From Viscum album (lineage: Eukaryota > Streptophyta > Magnoliopsida > Santalales > Viscaceae), in assembly GCA_963277665.1 (NCBI GenBank), contig OY728163.1:1908552644-1908616643 (forward strand): DNA of 64,000 nucleotides, read 5' to 3'. The notes under the pieces were generated by a model. It was not told where the DNA came from, ran no database searches, and worked only from the letters and a program-made list of their open reading frames with translations. This document shows, piece by piece, positions 51,629 to 64,000 of this stretch. Both the position numbers and the translations under genes were made by a program. Numbering within the stretch: the first letter of the stretch is position 1; each line of letters opens with the position of its first letter.

Positions 51629-52998
51629 TCAAACTAACTTAACTCCTTTTCGAGTCAACCAGGTGAGTATATTTGATAATTGTGAAAGATCTTTCACAAA
51701 ACATCGATAATATCTAGCCAAACCAAGAAAATTTTGGATCTCAGTTATTGTTGTTGGTCTCGACCATCTTTCAATAACCTCTGTTTCTGATGGATCCACG
51801 GATATCCCCTCTTTTGAGATTATGTGACCCAGAAATGAAACCTTTTGAAGCCAAAATTCACAATTGGTAAATTTGGCATAAAGCTTCTCCTTTCTTAGGG
51901 TCTTTAATACAATTCTCAAGTGATTTTCATGTTCTTCCATTCTTTTTGAATAGATAATAATATAATATATAAAGACTGCCACAAACTGATCAAGATAGTC
52001 TCTAAAGACTCTATTCATTAGATACCTAAAGATAACAGGGGAATTAGTTAGACCATATGGCATCACTATAAATTCATTGTGTCCATACCTTGTACGGAAA
52101 GTTATCTTTGGTATATCCTCCCTGTTGACCCTTAATTGATGATACCCTTAACGAAGACAAATCTTAGAAAAGTATTGAGCTCTGCGTAGTTTTTCAAATA
52201 TGTCATCAATGGGTGGGATAGTATATATGTTTTTATAGTGATTTTGTTAAGTTCTCAATAATCAATGCAGAGTCTCATTGATCCATCTTTATTCTTAAGA
52301 AACAGAATAGGTTCTCCCCAAGGTGATGCACTGGGGCGTATAAATCCCTTATTAACATTCTCTTGGATTTTCTTCTTCAATTCCTGCAACTCAATTGGGG
52401 CCATTCTATAAAGTGTCTTTGAAATGGGCATAGCACCTGATATGAGTTCTATTGAAAACTCAACTTCAGGATTTGGTAAAAGACCTGGAAATTCCTCTGG
52501 AAAGACATCATAAAACTCCCATACAATGGGCATATTTTTAATCGGGACTTTCTCTCCAACCATTTGAGATAAATAACCTTCATTAATTGGGATCAAGACC
52601 CATAATATTGACGAAATTTCTACTAGATGGTTATATTCATCCTCGCATTGATAGATGATCGTTGATTGATCAGGAATATAAACTTTTACATCCATTCTTT
52701 GTCAATCGATATGAGATCCGTATAAAAAAATCCAATCCATGCCAAAGATCAAATCAAATTCCACTATAGGAAGGATCACAAGATTTGCAGGAAGCACTTT
52801 CCCACAAACTTCAATCGAAGAAGAATTGTAAAATTTTGACGTGACTGTTGTGCTATGAGGGGTGGTCACAACTAAATCAACATCTAATTATTGATGTAAT
52901 ACGGTGATACCCTTAAAAATTCTTCAGAAAAAAAGAGTGGGTGGATCTAGAATCAAATAAAACATTTTATACTTTATAGTGGATGGAAAGTGTACCTT
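51629..52998 (-). pseudogene. pol: Protease and reverse transcriptase part of element 2
   Basis: Protease is marked by NVLFDSRSTHS around 52950, with Arg in place of the active-site Gly. RT can be followed from EFYDVFPEEFPGL and SASPWGEPILF to LCIDY, then after a frameshift from [12 protein letters not shown] to the connection region. The catalytic box reads [10 protein letters not shown], so both catalytic Asp residues are Tyr. LSQLSN at about 51672 has Gln (CAA) where element 1 has its second stop. Confidence 0.88.
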
Positions 52999-54122
52999 TC
53001 ACCACTTCATTATTCGACTCCACATCGTCGATAGAAATTGCATGTGACTTTCCTTTTTCTTTGGCCTTAAGTTTTTGTTGACGTTGATCTTCATCAACAA
53101 CCCTTGTATTAGGGAATTTGTTAGAATAATTCCGCATTTTCTTGCACTTTTAATATTGATGTGTAGGAGAAACATTATGTGTATCCTTTTCTTTGTTTGC
53201 ATCACTAGACGTCTTAATCGGTCATTGAAGCATTCAAATGCCTGATGGCCTTCTTTTCCACAATTGAAACATTTACTTTCCCCATTAAGACAATCCCCTC
53301 CATGTTTCTTTCCACACTTTGAGCATAAGGTCAAACCCATCTTTTTTCAGTGTAGTCATTAGATTTCCCTTTGAATAACATTTTCCTCGTCTTATCAAAC
53401 CCATTTGACTGATGGGTTACACCAATCTCCATTTCAACCTTGAGATCACATCGAACAATTTCATGGTAGATATTGAAGTCCCTTATGGCTAACACCCTTT
53501 GAAGGCTTGGTTTTAATCCACTAAAGAATCGATCGATCTTACTCTCAGGTTGGAAAATAATTCCAGAAGCATACCTTCCAAGTCTGGTAAAATTTGCTTC
53601 ATAGGTACCAATAGATTCATCATCCTTTTTCTTTAGTTCAAGAAACTCTTTCTCCATCTTTTTTTGAAGAATATGATGGAACTACTTATTTAAAAATACG
53701 TTCCTGAACACATCCCATTACATGGACTCAATTTCATCTCTTTGCCTCGTATTCTTGGTAAGATTACACCATTGATCAGCTTCACCTTCCAAATGATATG
53801 CTGGTAAGATGAATTTATCATGTTCAGAACATTGATGAACTTGAAATATCTTTTCAGTGGTAATAATCCATTGTTCAACAACTAATGGATCAATAGACCC
53901 ATTGAATGAGGATGGACGCTGTCTCTTGAAGGATTCAACAGAATGTTGCTCCTTCATTTGATCATTTGGAATTTCTTCATGATTCATAGCTTGAGAAAGT
54001 TGTGTGAGCATGGCTATAAGATTTTTCATTCAAGATCCCATAAAGTTTGGATGCTCAAGGAGACAATCATTGTATTTCCCATCACATTCCGCATTAACAC
54101 ATATCCTTCAGGTTCCATCCAT
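52999..54122 (-). pseudogene. gag: gag and zinc-knuckle part of element 2
   Basis: Capsid motifs match element 1 closely (TTEKIF, DQWCNL, EKEFLELK, SIGTYEANFTRL, SGLKPSLQR). In-frame stops interrupt the WDEF/LFNKYF region between 53657 and 53718. EIVRCDLKV at about 53455 shows Arg (CGA) where element 1 has its first TGA. One frameshift near 53340 leads into [12 protein letters not shown] and CFNCGKEGHQAFEC; the second knuckle here keeps the last Cys that element 1 has lost. The third knuckle is damaged. Confidence 0.88.
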
Positions 54123-54327
54123 TGACTATAACCAAGAATAATAGTGTGAGCAACACTAATTATATCAGGAAAACAACATAATCAGTAATAAAATATCACA
54201 CTATAGGTCTTATCATAGGTTACTCATGGACATTTATAAAACACTAAGATTGTGTTCTATGCTTAGACATATCATTTGGGTTCTTACCAAGGCTTTTATA
54301 TTCTAGTTTCCAAAGGATGACTATGCC

Positions 54328-54344
54328 TCTCCCCTGATACCAAC
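54328..54344 (-). other. Primer-binding site of element 2, initiator-Met tRNA type
   Basis: On the - strand GTTGGTATCAGGGGAG follows the LTR end. It keeps TGGTATCAG of the expected site. Confidence 0.82.
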
Positions 54345-57300
54345 TATAAAGACCCATACATTACATACATTGTTATTACTTCAAAATTGAATCACACTTA
54401 TTACAACATATAACAAAACCAAGAAAGGATCATATAGGTATAATGACTTTAGATACTAAGAAACATAAACAACTAGTTTATAAAGTATCTACATTGTCTC
54501 TCGTTTATTTCATCATATCTAGAGTCCCTTTTGGCATATCCTACTTAATAACCTTATTCCTCACCCGGGGAAAAGAAAAAATACAAAAGGGTGACTTCAA
54601 ATGCTCAGTAAGGGTAAACAAATATCACACATATCATATTTATAAAAACACATCATTATGAAAATCTTAACCTGCAAAAGAGATCATAATATCATAACAT
54701 GGGACAAATCATGGTAGTGAAATGTAATCCCAATACTCATAACATAAAACAAGAAACATTGTGGCATACATACATAATCATATAGAATCATTTCCTTGTA
54801 GTCAAGACTCATTTCCAAGACTATCCTAGCAGACAAATACCATTTCGGAACTGAGTTCACTCATTGTTTCAGTCCTGTATCACTAAACCCGATTAACCTG
54901 TCGTTCCAGCCATGTCTATCTAATGAGATAGAAATATTTACCCAATGCATTGGAGGGAGATATAGGTCTCACCCATATTATAATTATTCCATTCTAATGT
55001 GTTCCACAAAATCATAAATCATACATCATAGCATAACCCAGATAATGAAAATGGGATTTTTTAACATAATACCATCATAACATAATCTATATAAGATAAA
55101 AGGGAATCATAAAAATAATTCCATCATAACATTATCAAATCAATGTAAATATAGGGATAAAAACGGAACCCTATATTATCTTAGATGGAAAATAATTTTG
55201 ATAAAACATTTGAACTTCATTCTTGAGGAAAATATCTTTTCTACTACAAAAACATTATTCTTTTATTAACATATCATACAATTTTAAAATAAATGAGGTC
55301 AATTAAAAATTAACTTGAAAACTTGTAAAATAAGCTTCATGGAAATAATGTTCTATGAAATCATAAATATCCCTTCATGCCCTATAGGTTAAAAAACATT
55401 CTTCTCATACTTTGACTGGAAAAGTCAAAAAGTATTTCGTACTGAAAATGACAAAAGATTCCTTTCATATCTTTTACTAAAATTCACAAATAGGTAAAAT
55501 TGGATTCAAAAAATTGTAGGAGGATAGAAATAATATTACATATTGAGGAAACATGGATGTGGATGAAAAATATTCCCCAATAAATTGGATTCATTGCTAC
55601 TTGTTATTTGGGCGGTCATTGCTTTATGTTCTTATTCGGGTTTTGTTGAATAAATTCTTAGTATTCATTTTAGGTTATAGATAAATCTGTTAATAAATGG
55701 TATTATTATAATATATATCATATTTATTCATTTAATTCATTTATATAATCATTATTGAATTAAGATCATGTTGAACAAGTCGCATCACATCATTGAGACG
55801 GTAGGCCGTACGTACGCACGAGTGATGATATCAGTCCCATAATTTTTGAATGGTATTGGAGTGGATGATAGAATGTCTCAAAATTAGTATCACGTTATAA
55901 TAAAAATATATATTTATTCTTTACACCATTATATCTATCCATGTAAGGTGGTGTTGGAAAAACGGATTACACCACAGCGTGGAGACAGTATTCTGTACGT
56001 ACTCATGCGCGGCGATTTTGTTTTTTGTTGGATTGATAGAAGGTGAAATATGGTTGTTTAATATTTATAATAACATATCAGTGTATGAGTGATACTTATG
56101 TCATTACTTTATTATGAAACAACAAAAGGAGATTAAGAAGAAGAAGAAATGAATTTGTAATAGTTGGTAAAGGATATTACCTCTTCTTTGGCGCGCCTCT
56201 TCTAAACCTCTTCTTAGGGCACTAAAGATTGTCTTTGAAGATGACCATAACCTCTATCATGTGTATAGGGATTCTGAGAATGAAAATTTTCAGGGGTTTG
56301 CAAAGCATGAAGTCTCAAAATTGTGTAATGAGGAGAGGGAGGAGGTTCTCTTTTATAAGGGAGGAGAGGGACTCCATAGGAAAAACTTAGAATATTATTT
56401 TATAATAAAGTCATATTCGGTTTATAATGGCTCTAAATTGATTTATTTCGTATATAAAGTGGGGATGGCTTGAAATCCTCTAATCAAATAGGTTTTAGTC
56501 AAGTTGATGTACTATTTTAACCTTATCATTTAGATTTAACTCTAAGTTAAATAATTTAACTTTCACCGTGTCTTCTTGTTTTCTTACACTATATGGTAAA
56601 TAAACATACAATAACAAGTCAAACGAACCCCAAGTGGTTAATTATTAATATATATAACCTTATCAATGTCATTTAGAAGAACCTTATATTTTTAGGAAAA
56701 GAATAACAATTAATAGTATAATATTTGTTTTAAAAACTATTATATGTCAATTTTGTGACTATTTGGTAATTGATTTTTGTGAAAGTCATAACAGCATGAT
56801 AGGTTTTAAAAAAGTTAATTAAATCAACACTAACATGTCATATTAACCTATAAAATTATTTTATTTCATAAAAAGTCTAAAATAACATTTATTTGGGTAT
56901 TTATAGTTTCAATTATGTTAATATTTCATTAATAAGGTAATTACTGCATCATCATTCTGTTATAAATAATTAAATTATTTAATGTCTAAAAATTATAAAT
57001 AAAAAACCATTATGTAGGAAATATTATTATTTTTATAATTAATACTTACAGTCGAATTTATCTTATGTATAACCCTATATTAAAAATGTCTTATATATTT
57101 TACATTGATTTTAATTCTTTTAACTCTTCTTTGAAGAAAATAATAATAAGTGTCCAAATCTAATCCAAGTGGACCGAAAGGGTAATATTTTATTCCTAAG
57201 GTTGTTTTTGGTCGAATTTAACTTATCCAATAGATTTATGACATGTGTTAGGGTAATAATTATGTCATTTTTACCCTTAATTACCCTATTTACTTTTAAC

Positions 57301-57993
57301 CGTGTTAAATAAAATTAAAATGTTACTATTCACGAAAAATTATTTTTATCTTACTGAACCACTTTTTACGCTTTGATATTAATCTTGTCTCTTGGATTTT
57401 CGAAATTAAACTCATAGAAGCGGTAAAATTAAGTTTTATGTGCAATTAAAAATGCTCATACGAGGTGGGTTAAAGAGGGTAAAAAGTTTAATAAAATTGT
57501 TACGTATCTATATTATTATAAAATGACTCTAATGAATTAAATTGAACTTATATAGGTATTATGTATATATTTTGACCTAAAATAAATTTGAATAACAGAA
57601 ATTATTATTTAAATAAAAATTCCTTTTAACCAATATCTTAGTGTTTTCACTATTCATCAAAAATTGAATGTTTTCAGAAATATACCAAAAATTCACCGTA
57701 GTCTAATTCCGATATTGCGAATCCAAAAATGAAGTCCATTTTGAATGATAAAATTTATAAAATTTCAAAAAGTGGGTATCACTATTTATAACATCTAGTT
57801 TATATAATATTTTAATAACATATCATTGATTAGTGAAACTCGGTATTGCATACAATGCAAGTTATCGAGGAAGGTTTCTCTTGCGTGTAACGCAAGCCAA
57901 GACAGTGTTGTGTGTAGTGAATGATTCTTTTGGTAATGCATATAACATAATACATAAAAACTAAATATTTCTCATAAAATCTTGGGTGTTACA
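54345..57993 (-). repeat. 5' LTR of element 2 (3649 bp)
   Basis: On the - strand it starts TGTAACACCCAAG and ends GGGTCTTTATA. TATA box around 56350-56360, CpG blocks at 55792-55824 and 55978-56013. Relative to the left LTR it lacks about 230 bp near 55580, which contained the splice-donor-like site and the stem-loop. The short open frames 54443-54661 and 56261-56473 are chance frames in the repeat. Confidence 0.92.
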
Positions 57994-57998
57994 ATTAA
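57994..57998 (+). repeat. Target-site duplication of element 2, right copy
   Basis: ATTAA directly follows the right LTR and equals 45777-45781. Confidence 0.8.
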
Positions 57999-59317
57999 TG
58001 ATGTTTTTAGAGTCATTTATGAGTATAAAACCATTCCAATTAATTTTTATTTTTTTATTTTTTTTTATTTTTGGAATATTACTTTTTTTTGTCATAGTAT
58101 TATTGTTATCGATAACCGTTAGGATTGATATGAATTTACACAATATGGTAATTAGAGATTTTTACATTTTTTATGATTTATTTTAACGGGAAACATGATA
58201 TTAAAATGATTTTTTATGAATACATGATTTCTATTAATTTGGAATAAGTTCACAATATAATTGGGAGAATTATAAGCTTAAGGTAAAAAATAATTTTAGA
58301 TACAATTGAATTATATTTGAATCATAATATTTGAATTATCTTTTAATTGATTATGGGATTATATTTTTGTTATTATGGTGAATCGGGTTATTTATGAAAA
58401 TTATTTGCATATTTTTAATATTATTTTAAGGGAAGGAACAATTTTGGGTGTATACCATTATGAGATGATAATGTTAATATGAGATCAATTTTTTATTAAT
58501 TTCACTGTTTTTATAGTTAAAATCACTAATATTTGTTCGGTTTTCAATTTGTTTAGACATTTATTGGAGGATACTTACGTTTAGTTTTTAATGTTATGGA
58601 TTATGTTCATAATTAAGGGTTAAAATTGAGGTTTTAATGATTAATTTCTTCTTTAATCATATGAGTAATTATATATATTGAATAAATCATTCTATTCATT
58701 TTGGTTTTCTTAAATATGAGGAGATAGAGGAAAATAAGGTTATTTCATTTATGAATGTTATAATCCATTATAGTTTAGTTTTAGTGCTTTAGGGTTGAAA
58801 ATTCATGTTTAATATTAATTTCAATGATTAAGAGATGATGTGTAAGTTAATCCATGAAAAAAAACAAGATAATATTATTCTTATAAAATGTAAATAAATT
58901 CATTATATTTTCTTATTTTCAATATATGAGAATTAAAATATTATTTCAAAATAAAGGAAATGAACATGACATAAAAATATAATACTATTAAATTCATTTT
59001 AATATTCAATGATATTTTAATCCATATATTATTTATGGTTCTATGGTCATTAAAATTAGAATGAAAAAGCTATATATTACCCTATATTAGTATATGGATT
59101 CAAATTTTCACTTGAATGTCTAAATTTTTAATTCACACTGATGTTTTCCCTATATGGGGGTGTGATTATTTGTTTTTTTAGGTAACCATTATTATTATAT
59201 GTTATCATTTTTAATGATGTTTTATTATCCCTAAGTATGAAGTGAATTTTTGATAGATTCAAATTCAAGGACTGACTAAATAATGACAAGGATAAACTCA
59301 ATCAGTGTAAATTTCTT
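57999..59317. other. AT-rich flank of element 2, perhaps decayed pol
   Basis: About 1.3 kb, T/G-rich on the + strand. It lies upstream of a polypurine-like tract, where the 3' end of pol would be expected, but no pol motif could be read. The open frame at 57986-58186 is hydrophobic and unrecognised. Confidence 0.35.
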
Positions 59318-59331
59318 TAAGGGGGTAAAAT
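59318..59331 (+). other. Polypurine tract-like sequence
   Basis: AATTTCTTTAAGGGGGTAAAAT followed by TGTGTACC resembles the AAATTT-CTTTAAGGGGG signature just before chromovirus LTRs. Confidence 0.4.
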
Positions 59332-62300
59332 TGTGTACCTAGATATTATAAAATTATTTTTTCTTTGTATAATTTGTATCTCTTATATAGATCGAGTTAC
59401 CTGAACCCCCCAAGTTTAAGTGAATTGTGAAATACTATTAATTATTATTATTTAAATATAAATGAAACATTCTAGTTGTTAAAATTTATAGTATGAATAA
59501 AAAAACCAAATCATAGAAAATATTTGTAATGTATATATATATAATTTAAATACATTAAAAAATGTATAATTAATTAGTAAACATTTTTTACTACATAAAT
59601 TTAATGTTCCGAACAATATTTTTTCATCAAAAATAGTTGTTATAAAATTTCATGTACAAATGTTATAATTAATTTACACCACTATGAAAAATTAAATTTC
59701 AAAAAATGAGTATTTTTTTGGATTCATCATATCCTAATTAATTTAGGTTTATATTTATAGATTATTTCAAAATATTTATTTTTATATGAATAGTAGAAAC
59801 CCTTTATTTTTTTTGATATCTATCTTTTTTCCCCATTTATTTAAAAAGGTAAATTTCTTTTCCAAAAATTCCATAAAAAATAGTACATTCTTATACTTAG
59901 TAATATAAAAAGGACCATTTGAATAAATTTTATTCTTTCTTAGTTTATAAAAACATTTTACAAATAAATTCTCCCTCTTTGGTGAATTTAACTTTTAGAA
60001 ATGGATTTGATATTGATAAACATGATAATTAATATAAGTATATTTTTAAAATGTTTTTTTAATTTTGATAGAGACTTTGTTAAAAAAATTTCACCTAAAT
60101 AAAAGAGATAAAACCCAGTAAAATATATGGTGTCAAACATTAAAATCATACTAACACTTCCTATTTTCTTATTATATATGCGGAATTGTTCTAAAAACAT
60201 ATTATAAGAGTTAAATAAATTATTTATAACAATTTTTTAAATTTTCAGACTAATTAAGAACTTCTTATTAAGAAACGTTATATTATTTTCAAATAAAAAT
60301 AAATTTTATAGTCATTGTTATTATTTTCATGGTTGGTAGTTCCATTTGTATTTTGGGTTTCTCAAATAGTCTAATAACCATCCTTCATTTATATTTATGA
60401 AAAAATATTATATGAATCCATTTTATATCTTTATATTATTGAGAAATTATATTCTATCATATTTCAGTTGTTTTCCTAAAAATAGTTTTATAAGAATATT
60501 GTGTTAATATAATATAAGTAATTTCCTATGCATATATAAATTAAATCTAATAAAATGGATTTCAATTTTACAAATCAAATATAATTTTTTTAGAGAGAAT
60601 TTTTTTTTCATAAAATAATGTTATTATGGTAAGAATTATAATTATCAATACTAATTTAAAAATGGGTCAAATGTGGTTTAAAAAAAATATTATGTTTAAA
60701 ATGTAACTCAAATATTTCCAAATTTTATTTCATTAGTCTATATCAACAATATCACATGGTATATTATAATTGTTTTTGGCATTGGTTGTATTTTAAATTG
60801 ATTATGACATTTTCAACTATTTTGGGGAATGAATAAATACTAAATTTCAATAAAATCACATGCATATCTCTAAAAATGTTTTATAAGGTTAATGAGTGGA
60901 TATGTTCAATTATGAATATTTATTTGTTATATTGATTAGTATTTTCTACCATGAAATTTTAATGTCTATTGGATGTTATATAATTTAAATAAATTATTAC
61001 AAAACATGAACACAATATTTTTTCATTTAAGGTATAATTTAAATAAATTATTTCAACAAAATTAAAAGTAATATGATTTGGATGAATTATAATGATTTAT
61101 AATTTTTGCAGGCCTATATAAAATATTAGTGTTGTTAAAAAAAATTTATTCTAATTTCATAACTATCTTGACGTCTTTATTGTAAATGTAAATAAACAGT
61201 TCCAAAAGTAACAATAATTATAGTTAATTATATGAAAATCAATATTGAATGATTAATACTCAATAAAATTTGATCATAAGATGAGTAAAAGTTATATGGC
61301 TTAAAAATTAATCCATTTAACATTTATGGTTATGTTTTCCTCTTATTATAAAATTCATGACACATTTATAGAAGAAAACATGGATATTGTGGTAATTATT
61401 AAAATGATTGACGAGGTTAAAACTAAAAGATAATAGTAATGATATCAGATAAAAAAATTAATATTTTAGTGGACGATATTATTTTATCATACAACTATAA
61501 TATCTTCTAAATATTTCAATTTTGAGTCATATGAATATAAAATTTATTTTGTATAAATATATTACTTTTATGAATTCCATGCTCGACCCACCCCTTATTT
61601 ATTAAAAATAATATCTTCCCCACTATTTATAACACATTAATATCCCTTTATCTCATAAAATAAAAAAAATAATGCATTCCCAAAACCATTCATCACATCA
61701 TATATCTTTTTATCTATATTAATTTCTATTGTATCGAGGTGTATGTTTTATGCCAAATTTTTTTTCTTAAAATTGACTTATAAATAATAACCATGAATTA
61801 AAAAATAGCTTTGATATTCAACCTATTATAATTCCATGTAATCCAATTTATTATAATTAAAAAATATCATAAATATTTATTATTTTTATTTTTACTATTT
61901 TTAAACCACAATACATCTTCATTAAATTCTATTTTGAGTGAAAACATCTCTCAAGAGTATTTATGACTTATTGTCTCCGCATAAAATGTTTATTCATTTT
62001 TCCTCAACAAAATAATTAGATAGTATTAATGATGGATGTCAAAATTTTATATTATAAATATTATATTATAATGATTATATAATGGTGAATTATTATTATT
62101 TTTTATTCCATCCATCATAATATGAAAATATCTTTCACGCATACGTATGATGTATAATCCCATTGAAATGTATAATTAATTAATCAAAATCTATATTTTT
62201 TGAATGAATATAAATATTTATTTAAAATATATTATATTAATATCAGGGATATAATTTTAGATATCATTTATACATAAAAAATATAAAATGACTGAAACTA

Positions 62301-64000
62301 CAGAATCGATAAATACGTTAAACACAAAGAACTTATCAAACAGAACACGGTTTTTAATAGAGAATTTTAAATAAACGGGTAATAAGAATGTTACAAGAAT
62401 AGAATATACAGTGTAATATATATTATTATAGTTCAATAATGTTTGAATATTAAATAAATATTTATAATAAATGGGTTTTAAACTCCTACAATTCATGTCG
62501 GTCCTGAGGTAACTGTTTCTCATCTAACTTTTGTTTCCATGAGAAATAAGCCATATTCACCACTTATTTAATCCAGGTATTGTAATCATAAATATTGATA
62601 TTATATATCATTATTCACTATATATTAATGTTATTTAATGTTTCAATATTATCACTTCATTTAATATATTTATAATTCAAAATATTCCAATGGAGTAAGG
62701 GTTTATTTTACAATATCAGTAGTTTCATTATTTTTATATCATGGAATTTTCTTAGGAGATTATATGATATTTAATATTTAAAATATTTTTTATTTTTGAT
62801 ATATTTATTTTCTAAAATTACATGTATTTCTTTTATTTTCTTATTTTATCTAATAATAAGTCCAAAATAATTTTTTACTGAAAACTAAAATTTTTTATTC
62901 TATCTAGAATACATTTATCCACATTAATACTATTTTTAAAAAGTTTTTCATGAATATTTTTGATAATATAATATGATTTTATAAATCCATTTATTTAAAT
63001 GTTTTAATTTTTATAAATAATATCATAGGAAGCATCTTGTCATTTTTTTAATGAGGTAATATGATTACATTTTACTGAAATGGTTAAAAGAATTTGTTTT
63101 TTAAAAATATTATATATTAAAAGAGTTTACTGACATTAGGAACAAAATATTCAATTAAATTTCCTTTATATTATTTCACTACTATTTTAATGTCAAATAG
63201 ATTTCATTTTACTCTAAAAATATATTTTTAGAACATTTAATTTGTAATTTTAAATGTTATTTTTTTCAAGAACATTTGAAATGATATTTTTATGGTATTT
63301 TTATTCTTAATGAAAAATAATATAAATTTCAGTGATGATAAACTTGAAATATATTATAATGTATAAAACCTTATTATTTCAATAAAATGATTTTTATTCC
63401 TATTTAGTGGATATAATATTTATGTTCTATAGGATTCTTTTTCAACAATGATAGTTTAGGATTATTATAGAATATTGATTAAGCAGAAGATTGAGTCCAT
63501 ATGTTGATTGAATTTTAATTATTTATTGATATGCATGAGAATAGAATTAAATTTCTTCTTTATGTAACTATATATCCAATGAAACAAATCTGTTTTGGTA
63601 TATGGTTGACGCATTGCTGATTTATATAAGTTAGCTTAGCATGTGCCCTTGATAATATGTTATGATTTATTATCATGAGGCTTAGTTAATAAGTTATATA
63701 TGGAAAAAATTATGAATTCCATTAATATAAAATCGTTTATTGATGTCAATTTCATTATTTGAATAGTTTTTATAGTCATTGGTATGTTATAATCTCATGT
63801 TATTATTTATATTACATTATTTGGTAATAATATATTTATCCTATATTATTAATTCATTTTTTAAATTGTTATTTTCTATGGTATATGTTCCCCAACTGAA
63901 TAGCTAATCTCACCCCATTTTCGAAATTCCCCTCCCCATGATTCTATGATGTATTCCATGATTTATAGGAAAGTATATTCTATTGAAAATATTGAAATTC
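59332..64000 (+). repeat. Strongly decayed LTR of the element 1 family, running off the window
   Basis: Three landmarks occur in the element 1 order. CTTATAAATA at 61777 corresponds to the TATA box. TTCACGCATACGTATGATG at 62134, preceded by a CCATCCATC block, corresponds to the first CpG block, about 359 bp after the TATA (349 in element 1). CTAATCTCACCCC with pyrimidines at 63910 corresponds to the CTCACCC tail. A polypurine-like tract precedes the start. Most of the sequence between cannot be aligned, and the open frames 59988-60200 and 62257-62523 have no recognised family. Confidence 0.42.

Larger units (their letters stand above)
49653..54122 (-). pseudogene. gag-pol: gag-pol of element 2, heavily broken
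   Basis: The coding relic starts at the ATG at 54122 (MDGT, as in element 1) and ends at TGA 49653-49655. Order on the - strand: gag, zinc knuckles, protease, RT, RNase H, integrase, GPY/F, chromodomain. Open pieces remain at 53718-54029, 53331-53657, 52999-53340, 52255-52695, 51629-52066, 51032-51277, 50540-50821 and 49802-50071. Frames change near 53340 and between 52066 and 52695. The protease DSG has become DSR, and the RT FIDD box has become FIYY, so the product would be inactive even without stops. It is useful as an outgroup that shows the original codons at the three stops of element 1. Confidence 0.92.
45782..57993 (-). mobile_element. Element 2: degenerate chromovirus, complete structure, - strand
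   Basis: A 12.2-kb element with both LTRs (45782-49614 and 54345-57993), a PBS next to the right LTR, a PPT next to the left LTR, and a 4730-bp internal region between. The 5-bp duplication ATTAA flanks it on both sides. Coding order and sequence match element 1, so both belong to one family. A 200-bp sample of the two LTRs differs at roughly 10-15% of sites, so it is much older than element 1. gag-pol is broken by many stops and frameshifts, and catalytic residues of protease and RT are lost. Confidence 0.95.

Noticed and set aside
1..64000. CRISPR arrays, bacterial operons, rRNA or canonical tRNA genes
   Set aside because: None were seen. Repeats are long LTRs, not short spaced repeats, and the coding content is plant retrotransposon.

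Overview
This window looks like angiosperm nuclear heterochromatin, probably from a eudicot. It is very AT-rich and contains no recognisable host gene, rRNA or canonical tRNA gene. What can be identified is LTR retrotransposons in several states of decay. They are Ty3/gypsy chromoviruses of the Tekay/Del type: integrase is followed by a GPY/F module and a chromodomain, the primer site matches initiator-Met tRNA, and the LTRs begin TGTAACACCC or similar. No previously undescribed host-type system was found. The interesting signals are inside the retroelements.

Layout. (1) 1-9954, element 1, + strand, young and nearly complete: the last 1604 bp of its 5' LTR, a primer-binding site, one gag-pol frame (1828-6312) broken by three in-frame stops and no frameshift, a polypurine tract, and a 3606-bp 3' LTR. 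(2) 9955-20600, element 3, - strand, non-autonomous: two LTRs of about 4 kb around 2.3 kb that keep only a shortened gag with decayed zinc knuckles and a SINE-like insert. Element 1 sits inside its left LTR. (3) 20661-24200, an old + strand RNase H/integrase relic followed by an LTR relic. Element 3 seems to have inserted into it, giving a three-level nest. (4) 24200-31800, AT-rich, with one decayed LTR block near 27500-27950. (5) 31800-39500, a second old + strand integrase/chromodomain relic with LTR pieces, split by a pair of - strand LTR-like repeats (34073-36129 and 36501-38232). (6) 38233-45776, AT-rich, mostly unassigned. (7) 45782-57993, element 2, - strand, older, same family as element 1: both LTRs, PBS, PPT, a heavily broken gag-pol, and a perfect 5-bp target-site duplication (ATTAA). 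(8) 57999-64000, AT-rich. From 59332 onward it looks like a very decayed + strand LTR of the same family.

How the parts relate. Elements 1, 2 and 3 have homologous LTRs. Element 3 lacks pol and could only have moved with enzymes supplied in trans by element 1/2-type copies. Across the family the LTRs keep four things: a TATA box, a CpG-rich CGTACGTACG block, a stem-loop, and a matched 5'/3' splice-site pair about 1.06 kb apart. This suggests that the very long leader may be spliced before gag-pol is translated. All comparisons were made by eye, and no database search was run.
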